64,000 nucleotides of DNA, taken from positions 1-64,000 of the forward strand of contig JAPLKC010000085.1 of the NCBI GenBank assembly GCA_026388255.1, read 5' to 3'. A program made the position numbers and the translations under genes. This DNA is from Pseudomonadota bacterium. GTDB lineage: Bacteria > Desulfobacterota > Syntrophorhabdia > Syntrophorhabdales > Syntrophorhabdaceae. This document shows, piece after piece, positions 8,425 through 18,548 of the stretch; position 1 is the stretch's first letter, and each line of letters opens with the position of its first letter. The notes beneath the pieces were generated by a model, which saw only the letters and a list, made by a program, of their open reading frames with translations, searched no databases and had not been told where the DNA came from.

Positions 8425-9729
8425 TCATCCCGGCATCAAAAAGCCTGGAAGCCATGTGGCAAGACCGGGCCATATAAAAAGGAGAATTGCCCCGACTACA
8501 AGACTTATCAGAAAAGGATATACACCGGCATAGATCACACTGAAGGGAGTTTTGGTGATATTCTTTACAACAAAGACATTAATTGCCACAGGCGGTATGA
8601 CAACACCAACCATAACGGTAACGCCGATCATGATGCCGAACCACAGAGGATCATAGCCGAGCTTGATGATTGCGGGGAAGAAGATAGGTGTTGCCAGTAT
8701 CATGAATGCGAGGTCATCAATAAAAGAACCGCCGATAAGATAAACGAATGTGATAAAGACCATTATAAGCCATGTTGGAAGGGGAAGACCTACGATCCAG
8801 TCGGCGGCGATCATGGGTATCCTTGTTACGGCAATAAAGTGTCCGAGCACGGTTGAACCGGCTATGAGCATAAGCACCATGCATGCGGTCCTTATTGATT
8901 CTGAGACTGATTTTATATAACCTTTGAAGTTCAGGTCCCTCTTGGCAAAGGTTAAAACAAGCACGAAAAAGGTTCCCACGCTTCCAGCCTCGGTCGGCGT
9001 GAAGAATCCCTTGAGAATGCCGGCTATCATCAGGATAAAGATTGCAACAACCCATATAACCTCCGGGAGTGCCTTGAATCTTTCCGCCCAGGTAAACTTT
9101 GGCCCCTTGGGCCCAAGAGCAGGATTAATTTTACACCATCCGTAGATAATTACGATAAAAAAGAAGGCAATAAGAAGGCCGGGGCATATGCCTGCAAGGA
9201 AGAGCCTTCCAATAGACTGGTCGGAAATAATGCCGAATATGATCAGCGTAACACTCGGCGGCAATAAGATGCCCAGAGTTCCCACAGTTGCAACGATACC
9301 TGTCGAAAGTCTTTTGTCATAGTTGTAACGGTCCATTTCAGGAACAGCGACACTGGCAAAGGTTGCAGCAGTTGCCGGAGAAGAACCGCATATTGACTTA
9401 AAAGCAGTTGCGCCTGCAACGGTTGCCATGGCAAGACCGCCGGGGATATGCCCTATAAATTTATATGCACAGGTAAAAAGTCTTTTTGCAATACCTGAGT
9501 TAAAGGCAACCTGTCCCATTAAAATAAAAAGAGGGATGACGGTAAAACCATATGAATCAAAGACATCGAAAAAATCCTTTGCAAGCAGGTTCATCGAAGC
9601 GCTCCAGGAGATGAGGTAGCCAAATCCTATAAAACCTATGAGAATCATGGCAAAGGCCAATTCTATGCCTGTGAGAAACATAATCAGTATAGCGGTTAAT
9701 CCTATCAGTCCGACAGTTACCTCATTCAT
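8425..9729 (-). CDS. dctM: TRAP transporter large permease (DctM)
   Basis: About 434 residues, rich in membrane helices. It is the large permease of a tripartite ATP-independent periplasmic transporter, with typical family stretches (ILMGQVAFNSGIAKRLF, GSSPATAATFASVAVPEM, LGILLPPSVTLIIFG, FFTPTEAGSVG). It moves organic acids or similar solutes using a sodium gradient. The ATG at 9729 follows GGAGGACAAT and overlaps the end of dctQ by 8 bases, showing translational coupling. No DctP binding protein is encoded beside it, so the substrate is unknown and the binding protein must lie elsewhere. Confidence 0.9.
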   Translation of the reverse strand: MNEVTVGLIGLTAILIMFLTGIELAFAMILIGFIGFGYLISWSASMNLLAKDFFDVFDSYGFTVIPLFILMGQVAFNSGIAKRLFTCAYKFIGHIPGGLAMATVAGATAFKSICGSSPATAATFASVAVPEMDRYNYDKRLSTGIVATVGTLGILLPPSVTLIIFGIISDQSIGRLFLAGICPGLLIAFFFIVIIYGWCKINPALGPKGPKFTWAERFKALPEVIWVVAIFILMIAGILKGFFTPTEAGSVGTFFVLVLTFAKRDLNFKGYIKSVSESIRTACMVLMLIAGSTVLGHFIAVTRIPMIAADWIVGLPLPTWLIMVFITFVYLIGGSFIDDLAFMILATPIFFPAIIKLGYDPLWFGIMIGVTVMVGVVIPPVAINVFVVKNITKTPFSVIYAGVYPFLISLVVGAILLFIWPGLATWLPGFLMPG

Positions 9730-10204
9730 ATTGTCCTCCGGCGATCTTAACGATATCAGATACAAGTACGAGGCATTGTATAAAACAGCACACGCCCAAT
9801 CCGAATGCGATAGGATAAAAAGGCATCTGGCGTGTAGTGCTTACTTCTCCTGACTGGTAAAGATCTGATCCGTAAACAAAGAGGTTCCAGCCTATGAGAA
9901 TAAACAATATGATACCGGTGATGCGCGTGGCAACATTAAACACATTTTGAATTTTATTTGAAAAACTTTTGACAGCAAAATCAACAAAGATATGAGCCCT
10001 TATCCACGATGTAATGGGAACAGCAAATCCTATAACAATTGCCCCGCCGAAACCAACTATTTCATATGTGCCTACAATGGGACGGTTGAAAATCCGCAAA
10101 AATACATCTGCTACTGTGACAAGCATAATAACTGTCAGCGCACATCCGGAAACAAAGCCCATCCATTTGCTTAGTTTTTCGACAATTCTTAGAAATCCAC
10201 CCAT
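9722..10204 (-). CDS. dctQ: TRAP transporter small permease (DctQ)
   Basis: A 160-residue protein with four hydrophobic helices, typical of DctQ: VTVADVFLRIFNRPIVGTYE near the first two helices and an AHIFVDF motif in the middle. It forms the membrane complex with DctM. The start follows a strong AGGAGG site. It is the first gene of the two-gene operon on this strand; the promoter should be in 10205-10420. Confidence 0.88.
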   Translation of the reverse strand: MGGFLRIVEKLSKWMGFVSGCALTVIMLVTVADVFLRIFNRPIVGTYEIVGFGGAIVIGFAVPITSWIRAHIFVDFAVKSFSNKIQNVFNVATRITGIILFILIGWNLFVYGSDLYQSGEVSTTRQMPFYPIAFGLGVCCFIQCLVLVSDIVKIAGGQYE

Positions 10205-10263
10205 AAACCCTCCTGATTGATGCTATTTTCCAATACTTATTTTTGTGCAAAAACAGCAGATAA

Positions 10264-10293
10264 ATATTTCCATTTTTGTATACACTTTGTCAA
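10264..10293 (-). promoter_or_regulatory. Possible promoter of dctQM
   Basis: On the minus strand TTGACA (10288-10293) is followed after 18 bases by AAATAT. The -10 is only moderate. It lies about 60 bases upstream of dctQ in a 260-base AT-rich divergent gap shared with mobA. Confidence 0.35.
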
Positions 10294-10466
10294 GTGAAAA
10301 TATTGATCTGCTGCTTTTTATAGCATATTCTGTCGACAGAACATTTATTTGTTATATGCATAACTTATTATACAATACATCTGAATCATAATAACAACAG
10401 AAGCGTTTTAAAGAACTGAACGTTGTGCCTTTACACATTCACCAAAAGATGGTAAAAGCTATATAC

Positions 10467-11129
10467 ATGAATATGACCTGTGCTATTCTTGCCGGAGGTA
10501 ACAGCAAAAGAATGGGGAGTGACAAGGCAACCCTCCCTGTCGGGACAAAGCCGCTGATAAACCGGGTATATGATGAAGCAAAAAAGGTTTTTGATGAGAT
10601 CATTATCATCTCAAATCACCATAAAATCATTGCCGGCCTTGATGTCCCGATATTTAAAGATATTCTCCCTGTACAAAGCCCTATTGTAGGCATTGTATCA
10701 GCGCTGTTGTACGCCGATACGCCCTATGTGTTTGTACTTGCATGCGATATGCTCTTTGTCTCTAAAGAATCAATAGAATATATGATAGATGAAGCGCACG
10801 GTGAGGACTTAATAATCCCCAGATCGAAAGGAGGCTATGAACCGCTTTATGCGATATATGGCAGATCATGTATCCCCCATCTATTTAAATTGATAGCACA
10901 GAACAGTTTAAAAGCCACAGGTGTTTTCCCTTTTCTTTCTGTGAGAGTTTTAGATGAACACCCATATTTTACAAATAATGGTTATTCTGTGTTCACGAAT
11001 ATCAATACAATCGATGATCTGGTAATATTACAAAACCAGGTTAGTACAGTAAACAAAATAAACCCCCGACTAAGGGCAAAAAGCCCTGCCGGATCCAGCA
11101 TTGACCTGCAAGAGAGGAGCCCTATATGA
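10467..11129 (+). CDS. mobA: Molybdenum cofactor guanylyltransferase
   Basis: A 220-residue nucleotidyltransferase of the MobA type, adding GMP to molybdopterin to make the bis-MGD cofactor. The N-terminal signature AILAGGNSKRMGSDKATLP lies at residues 5-23; LACDM and the NI(N)T stretch near the C-terminus also fit. The start is uncertain: ATG at 10467 (or 10473) puts the Rossmann motif at the N-terminus, though the ribosome-binding site is weak. It overlaps rimI by ATGA. Cofactor partners (MoaD/MoeB-like) occur at 33-34 kb. Confidence 0.88.
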   Translation: MNMTCAILAGGNSKRMGSDKATLPVGTKPLINRVYDEAKKVFDEIIIISNHHKIIAGLDVPIFKDILPVQSPIVGIVSALLYADTPYVFVLACDMLFVSKESIEYMIDEAHGEDLIIPRSKGGYEPLYAIYGRSCIPHLFKLIAQNSLKATGVFPFLSVRVLDEHPYFTNNGYSVFTNINTIDDLVILQNQVSTVNKINPRLRAKSPAGSSIDLQERSPI

Positions 11130-11659
11130 TCATCCAGAGACGTGGAATAATGCACGAGGGACAACAACCGTTAACGGATGAAGGGCAAGAAGAACATCGC
11201 TATGCCTCCTGTAATAATGAATTGGTTATCAGCAAGATGCAGAAAGGCGACATTGAAAAAATCCTTGAGATAGAAAAACGTTCTTTTATTACGCCCTGGA
11301 CAAAAAAAATGCTTAACGAGACATTATCTTCGCCCATATCTATCAGTCTTGTAATTAAGGAAAGCAAACTTTTGCTCGGTTATATCATGTTATATTCTGT
11401 GTTGAATGAAGCTCATATATTAAATCTTGCAACAAATCCTGATTACAGGAGAAGAGGATATGCCTCACGACTTATACGGCATACAATTGAATATTGCGAG
11501 AAAAGAGATATATCAGAATTCTTCCTTGAGGTAAGAGATAGTAACATCAAAGCTAAAAAGTTGTATAGAATGTTTGGTTTTGAAGTTATTGGAAAAAGAA
11601 AAGGGTATTATACAGACACACATGAAGACGCTCTTGTAATGCAGCTTTCATTGCATTAA
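11126..11659 (+). CDS. rimI: Ribosomal-protein S18-alanine N-acetyltransferase
   Basis: A 177-residue GNAT acetyltransferase of the RimI type. The acetyl-CoA pocket motif appears as NLATNPDYRRRGYASRLI, followed by FFLEVRDSNIKAKKLYRMFGFEVIGKRKGYY, both diagnostic. It acetylates the N-terminus of S18; some homologues act more broadly. The start overlaps mobA by four bases and has GAGAGGAG eight bases upstream. It has a roughly 35-residue N-terminal extension compared with usual RimI, so an internal start remains possible. Confidence 0.88.
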   Translation: MIIQRRGIMHEGQQPLTDEGQEEHRYASCNNELVISKMQKGDIEKILEIEKRSFITPWTKKMLNETLSSPISISLVIKESKLLLGYIMLYSVLNEAHILNLATNPDYRRRGYASRLIRHTIEYCEKRDISEFFLEVRDSNIKAKKLYRMFGFEVIGKRKGYYTDTHEDALVMQLSLH

Positions 11660-11730
11660 ACAGCATGGAGCATTCAACGTAGATCGTAGACGGTATTTTT
11701 ACTGCCAGCTAAACGTTTACATGAGGAATT

Positions 11731-12489
11731 ATGGTTGATACAGAAGCACAGATTATAGAAAACAAGAACGTTGTTCTGGACTACTTTCTGCTCAGACTGA
11801 AGCCGGCTAAGACTATGGGGAAAATAATGCCCGGTCAATTTGTTATGTTGAAGATACCCGGCAATGAGGTCTTTCTGAGAAGGCCCTTTAGCATATATGA
11901 TTACGATATGGGCATACTAACAATTATGTATAAGGTCGTAGGGAAGGGGACAGAGCTCTTAAGCAAAACAGGCAAGGATACGTTGACTTCTGTGCTTGGC
12001 CCTCTGGGTAATGGATTCCATGTTAATCAGAGGGATGCATATTTGACAGTGGCCGGAGGAATCGGCATAGCAGGTATACATTTTCTGGTCAAAAGCCTGA
12101 AGGAAAAAGCATCAGTATTTTTTGGATGTTCCTCTCATATTGAGACAGCCCTTCTTGAAGATATAGCGAATTTAAATCCCATGGTCTCGACGCTTGACGG
12201 CTCATACGGATATAAAGGCAATGTTGTTGAGATGCTGAAAAATCATCTTGAAACCACCGAAAACATTGACCGGGAGATATTTGTATGTGGTCCTGAAGGG
12301 ATGCTAAAAAACCTCAAAACATCAATTAACAAGAATAAAATATCCTGCCAGGCGCTTGTGGAAGAAAGGATGGCATGCGGACTTGGTCTCTGTTTCGGCT
12401 GTGTGAAAAAAACAATCGACGAAAATGAACCTTATAAGAGGGTATGCAAGGAGGGGCCTGTATTCGATTTATGGGAAATATCACTTTAA
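11731..12489 (+). CDS. pyrK: Dihydroorotate dehydrogenase electron-transfer subunit PyrK
   Basis: A 252-residue FAD/[2Fe-2S] subunit that passes electrons from PyrD to NAD+. It has a ferredoxin-reductase-like fold with FLRRPFSIYD for FAD binding, a glycine-rich GGIGIAG segment for nucleotide, and the C-terminal cluster CGLGLCFGC plus a later Cys (RVCKEGPVF). It overlaps the pyrD start, as is usual for class 1B enzymes. Length is typical. Confidence 0.93.
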   Translation: MVDTEAQIIENKNVVLDYFLLRLKPAKTMGKIMPGQFVMLKIPGNEVFLRRPFSIYDYDMGILTIMYKVVGKGTELLSKTGKDTLTSVLGPLGNGFHVNQRDAYLTVAGGIGIAGIHFLVKSLKEKASVFFGCSSHIETALLEDIANLNPMVSTLDGSYGYKGNVVEMLKNHLETTENIDREIFVCGPEGMLKNLKTSINKNKISCQALVEERMACGLGLCFGCVKKTIDENEPYKRVCKEGPVFDLWEISL

Positions 12490-13376
12490 AATTATTCGGC
12501 AAGACACTGAAAAACCCTGTTATGAATGCCTCGGGTACGCTCGGTTACGGCAAAGAGATAGAACCGCTCTGGGGTGTTGAAACACTTGGGTGCTATGTAA
12601 CAAAAGGCCTGTCAATGAAGCCGCATCACGGGAATCCTCTTCCGCGGATATGGGAAGAGAGATGCGGCATGATAAACAGCATAGGGCTTCAGAATATCGG
12701 CGTCGAGCGTTTCTTTGAAGAATACTTCCCCTTTTTTAAACGTAAGAAAACCCCTATAATCATAAATTTTTTTGGTTTTACCGAAGACGAGTACATCGGC
12801 TGTGCGCAAAAGATCAAACCTGACAGGCAGATTATTGCCTTAGAGATGAATCTTTCCTGTCCGAATATCAAGAAAGGCGGGATCAGCTTCGGAAAAGAAG
12901 CGGATACGGTATACGAGATTGTAAGGAACGTAAAGGCAGTCACCAAAATACCGCTTTTGGCCAAGCTTACTCCAGAGGTGAAAAATATTGTTGAGATTGC
13001 CGTTGCTGCTTATGAGGCTGGCGCAGACGGGCTAACCCTTATTAATACTATTCCGGCAGCCGTTGTAGATGTAAACAAAAGAACAGTCCCGATAAAAGGC
13101 GGACTGTCGGGTCCTGTTGTAAGGTCAGTTGCCCTGCGGGCAGTCTATGAGTGCTCAAAGGCAGTTCCCATACCGGTTGTCGGCGTAGGCGGAATTATGG
13201 ATACACAAGACGCTGTAGCGTTTTTAATGGCAGGTGCACATGCAATCCAGATCGGTACTGCTACATTCATAGACCCTTATAAAATCCCGAAAATTATCGA
13301 AGAATTGAGGGAGTACCTGGACGTGCATGGATATGCAGGTATTGAGAACATTATCGGAATCACCCATGACCAATAA
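12471..13376 (+). CDS. pyrD: Dihydroorotate dehydrogenase, class 1B catalytic subunit
   Basis: A 301-residue FMN enzyme oxidising dihydroorotate to orotate in pyrimidine synthesis. Visible motifs: NPVMNASGTLGYG at the N-terminus, NSIGLQN, MNLSCPN with the catalytic Cys expected of class 1B, LTLINTIP, GGLSGP, and GVGGI near the phosphate site. The ATG at 12471 overlaps pyrK by 19 bases and has AAGGAGG upstream, at a rather long spacing. It needs PyrK for NAD+ reduction. Confidence 0.93.
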   Translation: MGNITLKLFGKTLKNPVMNASGTLGYGKEIEPLWGVETLGCYVTKGLSMKPHHGNPLPRIWEERCGMINSIGLQNIGVERFFEEYFPFFKRKKTPIIINFFGFTEDEYIGCAQKIKPDRQIIALEMNLSCPNIKKGGISFGKEADTVYEIVRNVKAVTKIPLLAKLTPEVKNIVEIAVAAYEAGADGLTLINTIPAAVVDVNKRTVPIKGGLSGPVVRSVALRAVYECSKAVPIPVVGVGGIMDTQDAVAFLMAGAHAIQIGTATFIDPYKIPKIIEELREYLDVHGYAGIENIIGITHDQ

Positions 13377-15066
13377 CAGGCAGAGCCCCGGGACAGATAT
13401 TGCTGATGCTGTGAAATCCATTGAGGAGGGGCTTGGGGTTCCGAACATCCTTGCAAGAATTCTTGTCTCAAGAGGAATAATAGATGTTGTCGAGGCAGAG
13501 GCATTTCTGCATCCGCAACTCGATGACCTTTCCGACCCTTTTTTGCTCCCTGATATGGAAAAAGGTGTTGACAGGGTTATCAGGGCAATAGTGGAAAGGC
13601 AAAAGATTTGTATTTACGGTGATTATGACGCAGACGGGATTACATCTGCCGCCCTCATGATAAACTTCTTTAAGCATATAGGGCAATCCCCGGAGGTTTA
13701 TTTACCCAAAAGACAGGAAGGCTATGGGCTGAATATTGAGGCAATAAACAGGTTTAAGTTACAAAGCCCGGAACTCCTGATTTGTCTTGACTGTGGTTCG
13801 TCAAACCGTGATGAGATAGCATTTGCAAAGGAATCAGGCATTGAAACGGTTGTTATTGACCATCATGAACTACCGGATGAAATACCGGAGGCCTGTGCAT
13901 TGATTAACCCGAAACGTAAGGATTCACGCTTCCCGACAAGAGAACTGGCAGCGTGTGGCGTGACCTTCTTCTTCTTATGGGCTCTCAGAAGAATTATGCA
14001 TAAGAGGGGTCTGTTGAAGAACAAGATAAATCTCAAACAAGAGCTTGACCTTGTAACAATAGGTACTATTGGTGATATGGTGCCGCTCATAAAAGACAAC
14101 AGGGTACTTGTCAAATTTGGCATAGAAAGCATGAGGCGGCAGCCCAGGGTATGGTTAAAGACATTTCTTAAAAAAAATCTTATACCACGCGGGGGAAACA
14201 TTGATGAATTTGCGTTGAATTTTATTATTATACCGAGGATCAATGCAACAGGCAGGATATCCAAACCGGAAATAGCATTGGATTTTTTGGTCTGTAATGA
14301 AGAAAATGAATCCGAGGCATTGCTGCTTGATCTCCAAAAAGCAAATAAAGAAAGACAGGATAAAGAAAAATCAATTTTAAGCGAAATCGAAGGAGTTGTA
14401 ACCAAAGATAATCTCTCAGATAAAAATTCAATAGTTCTGTTTAAGAAGGATTGGCATTTAGGGGTAATTGGTATTGTTGCACAGAGACTTGTTGAGAAAT
14501 TCGGCAAACCCTCTATAATAATAACGGAAGTAAACGGCATATGGAAGGGCTCGGGGAGAGGCGGCAACGGAATGAACCTGCTTGAGACAATAGCGTCTCT
14601 CTCACATTTGCTTTTAAAACATGGCGGGCATAAATACGCCTGCGGTTTATCGCTTTCAGAGGAGAACCTCATCCCCTTCAGGGATGCCTTCGAAGAACGT
14701 GTAAAAGTCATGCCGCGTGAGATAAGCAAACAATTTCATGTAGATACACATGCTGAATTTGAGGAAATAACAAACGAATTTATGGAGCTTATTGAGCAAT
14801 TAGCACCACATGGGATTGGTAATCCAAGACCCGATCTTTTTCTGATGCCTTCGGATGTTTCGGTGATTAATCAACGTCGTGTCAGGATCATCGACAAAAA
14901 CAAGAAGACATGGGACGGGATAATTCAAAACAAAGGCTGCTCTGTTCCACCGCCTAACACCTCGGCAATCATCGGATATCCTTTTATTAAAAAGGAAAGG
15001 GATGAAAAATTCATAAATATTTATATAAAAGAATTTGTATTGAATGAGGATGAGGGAACTTTGTAA
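13366..15066 (+). CDS. recJ: Single-stranded-DNA-specific exonuclease RecJ
   Basis: A 566-residue 5'-3' single-strand exonuclease used in recombination and mismatch repair. The DHH-family motifs are in order: DYDADGITSAA, DCGSS, DHHE, the NFIIIPRINATGR stretch, and the DHHA1 motif GRGGNGMNL. An OB-fold-like C-terminal part follows. The ATG at 13366 overlaps pyrD by 11 bases, so expression is coupled to the pyr genes. Length is typical. Confidence 0.93.
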   Translation: MTNNRQSPGTDIADAVKSIEEGLGVPNILARILVSRGIIDVVEAEAFLHPQLDDLSDPFLLPDMEKGVDRVIRAIVERQKICIYGDYDADGITSAALMINFFKHIGQSPEVYLPKRQEGYGLNIEAINRFKLQSPELLICLDCGSSNRDEIAFAKESGIETVVIDHHELPDEIPEACALINPKRKDSRFPTRELAACGVTFFFLWALRRIMHKRGLLKNKINLKQELDLVTIGTIGDMVPLIKDNRVLVKFGIESMRRQPRVWLKTFLKKNLIPRGGNIDEFALNFIIIPRINATGRISKPEIALDFLVCNEENESEALLLDLQKANKERQDKEKSILSEIEGVVTKDNLSDKNSIVLFKKDWHLGVIGIVAQRLVEKFGKPSIIITEVNGIWKGSGRGGNGMNLLETIASLSHLLLKHGGHKYACGLSLSEENLIPFRDAFEERVKVMPREISKQFHVDTHAEFEEITNEFMELIEQLAPHGIGNPRPDLFLMPSDVSVINQRRVRIIDKNKKTWDGIIQNKGCSVPPPNTSAIIGYPFIKKERDEKFINIYIKEFVLNEDEGTL

Positions 15067-15139
15067 AATCAGATTTTGCGAAAAACAGTGAAACCGGATT
15101 ATCGGTGTATGAATCTAATTAAATCAAATAGTTATATAA

Positions 15140-15221
15140 TGCCGAAGGCGGGACTCGAACCCGCATGAGTCTCCCCGCCACCCCCTCAAGATGGTGTGTC
15201 TACCAATTCCACCACTTCGGC
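15140..15221 (-). tRNA. tRNA-Leu (anticodon GAG)
   Basis: The minus strand folds into a class II tRNA. The acceptor stem is GCCGAAG/CTTCGGC, the D-arm region GTGGTGGAATTGGTAGAC, the anticodon stem CCATC/GGTGG with loop TTGAGGG (anticodon GAG), then a variable arm and the T-arm GGGTTCGAGTCCC. CCA is not encoded. It lies just downstream of secG on the same strand and may be processed from that transcript. Confidence 0.95.
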
Positions 15222-15235
15222 ACTTATTAACTGTC

Positions 15236-15523
15236 TCATTTTGTCGGTAGTTTCTCTTCAGCCTTTATAGGGGCTGTTTTCCCCACATACTCTCTGTGAC
15301 TGTAAAAATATGCAAGCAAAAGGCTTGTGAGCATAAATATTATAACAGTAGCTGTTGTCAGCTTTGTCATAAACCCGCTGGAACCGGAACTGCCGAACAG
15401 TGTCTGGCTTGAACCGCCGCCAAAGGCTGCTCCTATCTCAGAACCCCTCCCTGTCTGCAAAAGCACAATAAGGATAAGGGCAATGGTTGCAACCACATGA
15501 ATAACTGCTATCGCTATCAACAT
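15236..15523 (-). CDS. secG: Preprotein translocase subunit SecG
   Basis: A 95-residue membrane protein with two hydrophobic helices and the family's central loop LLQTGRGSEIGAAFGGGSSQTLFGS. SecG assists SecYE/SecA protein export. Its start touches the end of tpiA; the tpiA-secG(-tRNA-Leu) order is common in bacteria. Confidence 0.95.
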   Translation of the reverse strand: MLIAIAVIHVVATIALILIVLLQTGRGSEIGAAFGGGSSQTLFGSSGSSGFMTKLTTATVIIFMLTSLLLAYFYSHREYVGKTAPIKAEEKLPTK

Positions 15524-16278
15524 TATCTTTTCTCCGACACTTTTTTTATTATACCAACAAATTCTTCACTTTTCAAGGATGCTCCACCAACAAGCGCCCC
15601 GTCTATGTCTTTCATTTCTATTAAATCGCTGATATTTTGCTGTGTTACGCTTCCTCCATATAATATTTTCACATTTTTACACGCATCGCCGTACATGTCT
15701 CCAAGGACATTTCGTATAAACCCGTGAACCCCTTCCGCTTCTGCCGGAGTAGCATTTTTCCCGGTGCCTATTGCCCATACAGGCTCATAGGCTATAACAA
15801 TATTATCCATGCTGTCTATACCGCCAAGTGCTTTTTTAACCTGGATCCCAACAACAAATTCTGTAATTCCCCTTTCTCTTTCAGCATCAGTCTCGCCTAC
15901 ACATATAATCGGTTTAAGACCGACAGCAAGACTTTTCTTTGCCTTTAAATTGACCCATTCATCGGTTTCACCAAAATATTTCCTTCTCTCGGAATGTCCG
16001 ATGATCACATAGGTGCAGCCGATATCTTTAATCATGGATGCCGACACTTCGCCGGTGTATGCTCCCTTTTCCTCGTAAAACATATTTTGTGCAGCAAGCG
16101 TTACATGCGAGCCCTTTATTGTTTCATAAACAGCGTGCAAGGCTGTAAACGGCGGCGACAGTACAACATCGCCTCCTTTAATCCCGGCAGTACCTTGCCT
16201 TACTGCTTCCGACAGATTTATAGCCTCGCTGACTGTATTATTCATCTTCCAGTTGCCTGCTACCATCCATCCTCTCAT
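15523..16278 (-). CDS. tpiA: Triosephosphate isomerase
   Basis: A 251-residue glycolytic TIM-barrel enzyme interconverting dihydroxyacetone phosphate and glyceraldehyde-3-phosphate. It has AGNWKMN with the catalytic Lys, IIGHSERR with the catalytic His, [12 protein letters not shown] with the catalytic Glu, and GGSV/GGAS phosphate loops. It overlaps pgk by four bases and abuts secG, as the third gene of the gapA-pgk-tpiA-secG operon. Confidence 0.96.
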   Translation of the reverse strand: MRGWMVAGNWKMNNTVSEAINLSEAVRQGTAGIKGGDVVLSPPFTALHAVYETIKGSHVTLAAQNMFYEEKGAYTGEVSASMIKDIGCTYVIIGHSERRKYFGETDEWVNLKAKKSLAVGLKPIICVGETDAERERGITEFVVGIQVKKALGGIDSMDNIVIAYEPVWAIGTGKNATPAEAEGVHGFIRNVLGDMYGDACKNVKILYGGSVTQQNISDLIEMKDIDGALVGGASLKSEEFVGIIKKVSEKR

Positions 16279-17468
16279 GAGGCGCCGCCGGATTTCTCAA
16301 GGGCCTCAATTGCAGGCATGGTTTTCCCTTCAAGAAGCTCAAGAAATGCGCCGCCGCCGGTAGATATGTAAGAGATTTTCATGCTCTCGCCTGCACGATG
16401 GACTGCAACATCAGTATCACCGCCGCCTACAATGGTAAGCGCATGGGCATTTGCCACATAAGTTACCATGGCAAAAGTTCCCCTGCTGAAGGGGTCAAGT
16501 TCAAACATACCCATAGGACCGTTCCATACTATGGTTTTTGCATCCTGAAGAGCTTCGGAAAAAAGCGATGTTGTGGCAGGTCCTATGTCGAGGCCCATCC
16601 AATCTTTTGGTATCTCCTGAACCGTACATATCTTTACCTCTGCATCAACTGTTGCCTTCTCCGCCACAACACAATCAACAGGCAGATAAAACTTGACTTT
16701 CCTGCTGTTAGCTTTACTAATAATATCTCTTGCCATATCAAGCATATTTTCTTCACATATGGATTTGCCGATCTCATTTCCAAGAGCCTTTAAAAAAGTA
16801 AAAGCCATACCACCGCCGACAATCAGTTTGTCAACTTTCTCCATAAGTTTTTCAAGAACACCAATTTTGTCCGACACTTTTGCGCCTCCGATGATTGCCA
16901 CTAAAGGTCTTATCGGATCACCCATTGCCTTATTGAAATAATCCAGTTCATTTCGCATGAGAAAACCGGCAGCGCATACTTTAACAAATTCAGTGATTGC
17001 AGCATTTGATGCTGCTTTCCTGTGAGATACCGCAAAAGCATCGTCAACATATACATCACACAATCTGGCAAGTTGAGATGCAAACTCGCTGTCATTTTTT
17101 TCTTCGCCTATATAAAACCTAAGATTTTCGAGTAGAACTACATTCCCATCCTTCATGTCCGATATCGCCTTTTCAACATCATCGCCTACACAATCATCAA
17201 GGAATGTAACGTCTTTTTGAAGCAGTCTTGAAAGTCTTTTTGCAACAGGCTTCAAGGAAAATTCTTCAGTTTTCTTCCCTTTTGGTCTGCCCATATGGGA
17301 CGCGATAATTACCTTCGCGTGTTCATCGAGAGCATAATTTATCGTCGGGAGATGTGCGCGTATCCGTGCGTCATCGGTAATATTCCCATATTCATCCATT
17401 GGTACGTTGAAGTCAACACGGAGAAAAACCCTTTTACCTTTTATATCGACCTGATCTATGTATTTCAT
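16275..17468 (-). CDS. pgk: Phosphoglycerate kinase
   Basis: A 397-residue enzyme transferring phosphate from 1,3-bisphosphoglycerate to ADP. The N-terminal domain has [20 protein letters not shown] and ENLRFY; the C-terminal nucleotide domain has [21 protein letters not shown] and GGGDT. It lies between gapA (47 bases upstream) and tpiA (4-base overlap). Length is typical. Confidence 0.96.
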   Translation of the reverse strand: MKYIDQVDIKGKRVFLRVDFNVPMDEYGNITDDARIRAHLPTINYALDEHAKVIIASHMGRPKGKKTEEFSLKPVAKRLSRLLQKDVTFLDDCVGDDVEKAISDMKDGNVVLLENLRFYIGEEKNDSEFASQLARLCDVYVDDAFAVSHRKAASNAAITEFVKVCAAGFLMRNELDYFNKAMGDPIRPLVAIIGGAKVSDKIGVLEKLMEKVDKLIVGGGMAFTFLKALGNEIGKSICEENMLDMARDIISKANSRKVKFYLPVDCVVAEKATVDAEVKICTVQEIPKDWMGLDIGPATTSLFSEALQDAKTIVWNGPMGMFELDPFSRGTFAMVTYVANAHALTIVGGGDTDVAVHRAGESMKISYISTGGGAFLELLEGKTMPAIEALEKSGGAS

Positions 17469-17515
17469 ATGTCACCCATCCTTTTTTAAGGTGGAAAGAA
17501 AAGCGCCTGATTTTG

Positions 17516-18514
17516 CTATTTCACAATAAAAGACAGCAGCTCAAGCATCCTGTTTGAAAAACCCCATTCGTTATCATACCATGACAACACTTTTATCATC
17601 TTACCGCCGATAACGTTTGTATTTTCCATATCAATTATGGAAGAGTGCGGGTTTCCATTGAAATCTCTTGAAACAAGAGGCTCTTCAGAGCAGAAAAGTA
17701 TCCCTTTCATAGGGCCGTCTGCATATTCTCTAAACTTATTATTCAGTTCTTCCTTTGTTGTGCTCTTCGATAATAAAGCCACGAAATCAACGATAGAAAC
17801 GTTTGGTGTCGGAACCCTGATTGCCAGACCGTCAAGTTTTCCTTTTAATTCAGGTATAACTTCTGATATTGCCTTTGCAGCACCGGTTGTTGTCGGTATC
17901 ATAGACAGCGACGCCGCACGCGCCCTGCGCAAATCCTTATGAGGCTCGTCAAGTACAACCTGATCGTTTGTAAAAGAATGAATGGTAGTCATAAGCCCCT
18001 GCTCAATACCGTACTCTTTCTGCAGTATCTTTGTAATAGGTGCAAGACAATTTGTAGTACACGAACCCATGGATATTACATGATGTTTTGATTTATCATA
18101 TACTTCCTGGTTTACTCCCAGAACAAACGTCACATCCGGGTTTTTCGCAGGCGCCGATATTACAACCTTTTGCGCGCCGGCCTTTATATGCTTCTCCGCC
18201 CCTTCCCTGTCAGTAAATTTTCCCGTGCTCTCAAGAACCACATTAACACCAAGTTCTTTCCATGGCAGTGTTTCCGGATCCCGTATGGCATATGTCTTTA
18301 TTTCCTTTCCATTTACCATAATTGCATTGTCTTTTGCTTTTACCTCAGCATCCATAGTGCCGTGTATAGAATCATATTTTAGGAGGTGTGCAAGGGTTTT
18401 TGCATCCGTAATATCGTTTATTGCTACAAACTCAACGTCTTTATTTTTATAGCCTGCCCTGAAAACGAGTCTTCCAATTCTTCCAAAACCATTTATCGCT
18501 ATCTTTACAGACAT
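17516..18514 (-). CDS. gapA: Glyceraldehyde-3-phosphate dehydrogenase, type I
   Basis: A 332-residue NAD-dependent glycolytic dehydrogenase. The N-terminal NAD motif is INGFGRIGR; the catalytic Cys lies in SMGSCTTNCLAP; RRARAASLSMIPTTTGAAKA and WYDNEWGFSNRM are diagnostic. It is the first gene of the glycolytic operon, with an AGGAGG ribosome-binding site and a plausible sigma-70 promoter 35-64 bases upstream. Confidence 0.96.
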   Translation of the reverse strand: MSVKIAINGFGRIGRLVFRAGYKNKDVEFVAINDITDAKTLAHLLKYDSIHGTMDAEVKAKDNAIMVNGKEIKTYAIRDPETLPWKELGVNVVLESTGKFTDREGAEKHIKAGAQKVVISAPAKNPDVTFVLGVNQEVYDKSKHHVISMGSCTTNCLAPITKILQKEYGIEQGLMTTIHSFTNDQVVLDEPHKDLRRARAASLSMIPTTTGAAKAISEVIPELKGKLDGLAIRVPTPNVSIVDFVALLSKSTTKEELNNKFREYADGPMKGILFCSEEPLVSRDFNGNPHSSIIDMENTNVIGGKMIKVLSWYDNEWGFSNRMLELLSFIVK

Positions 18515-18548
18515 AAAAACCTCCTCTTGTTGGTTTAGATCGCATTAA

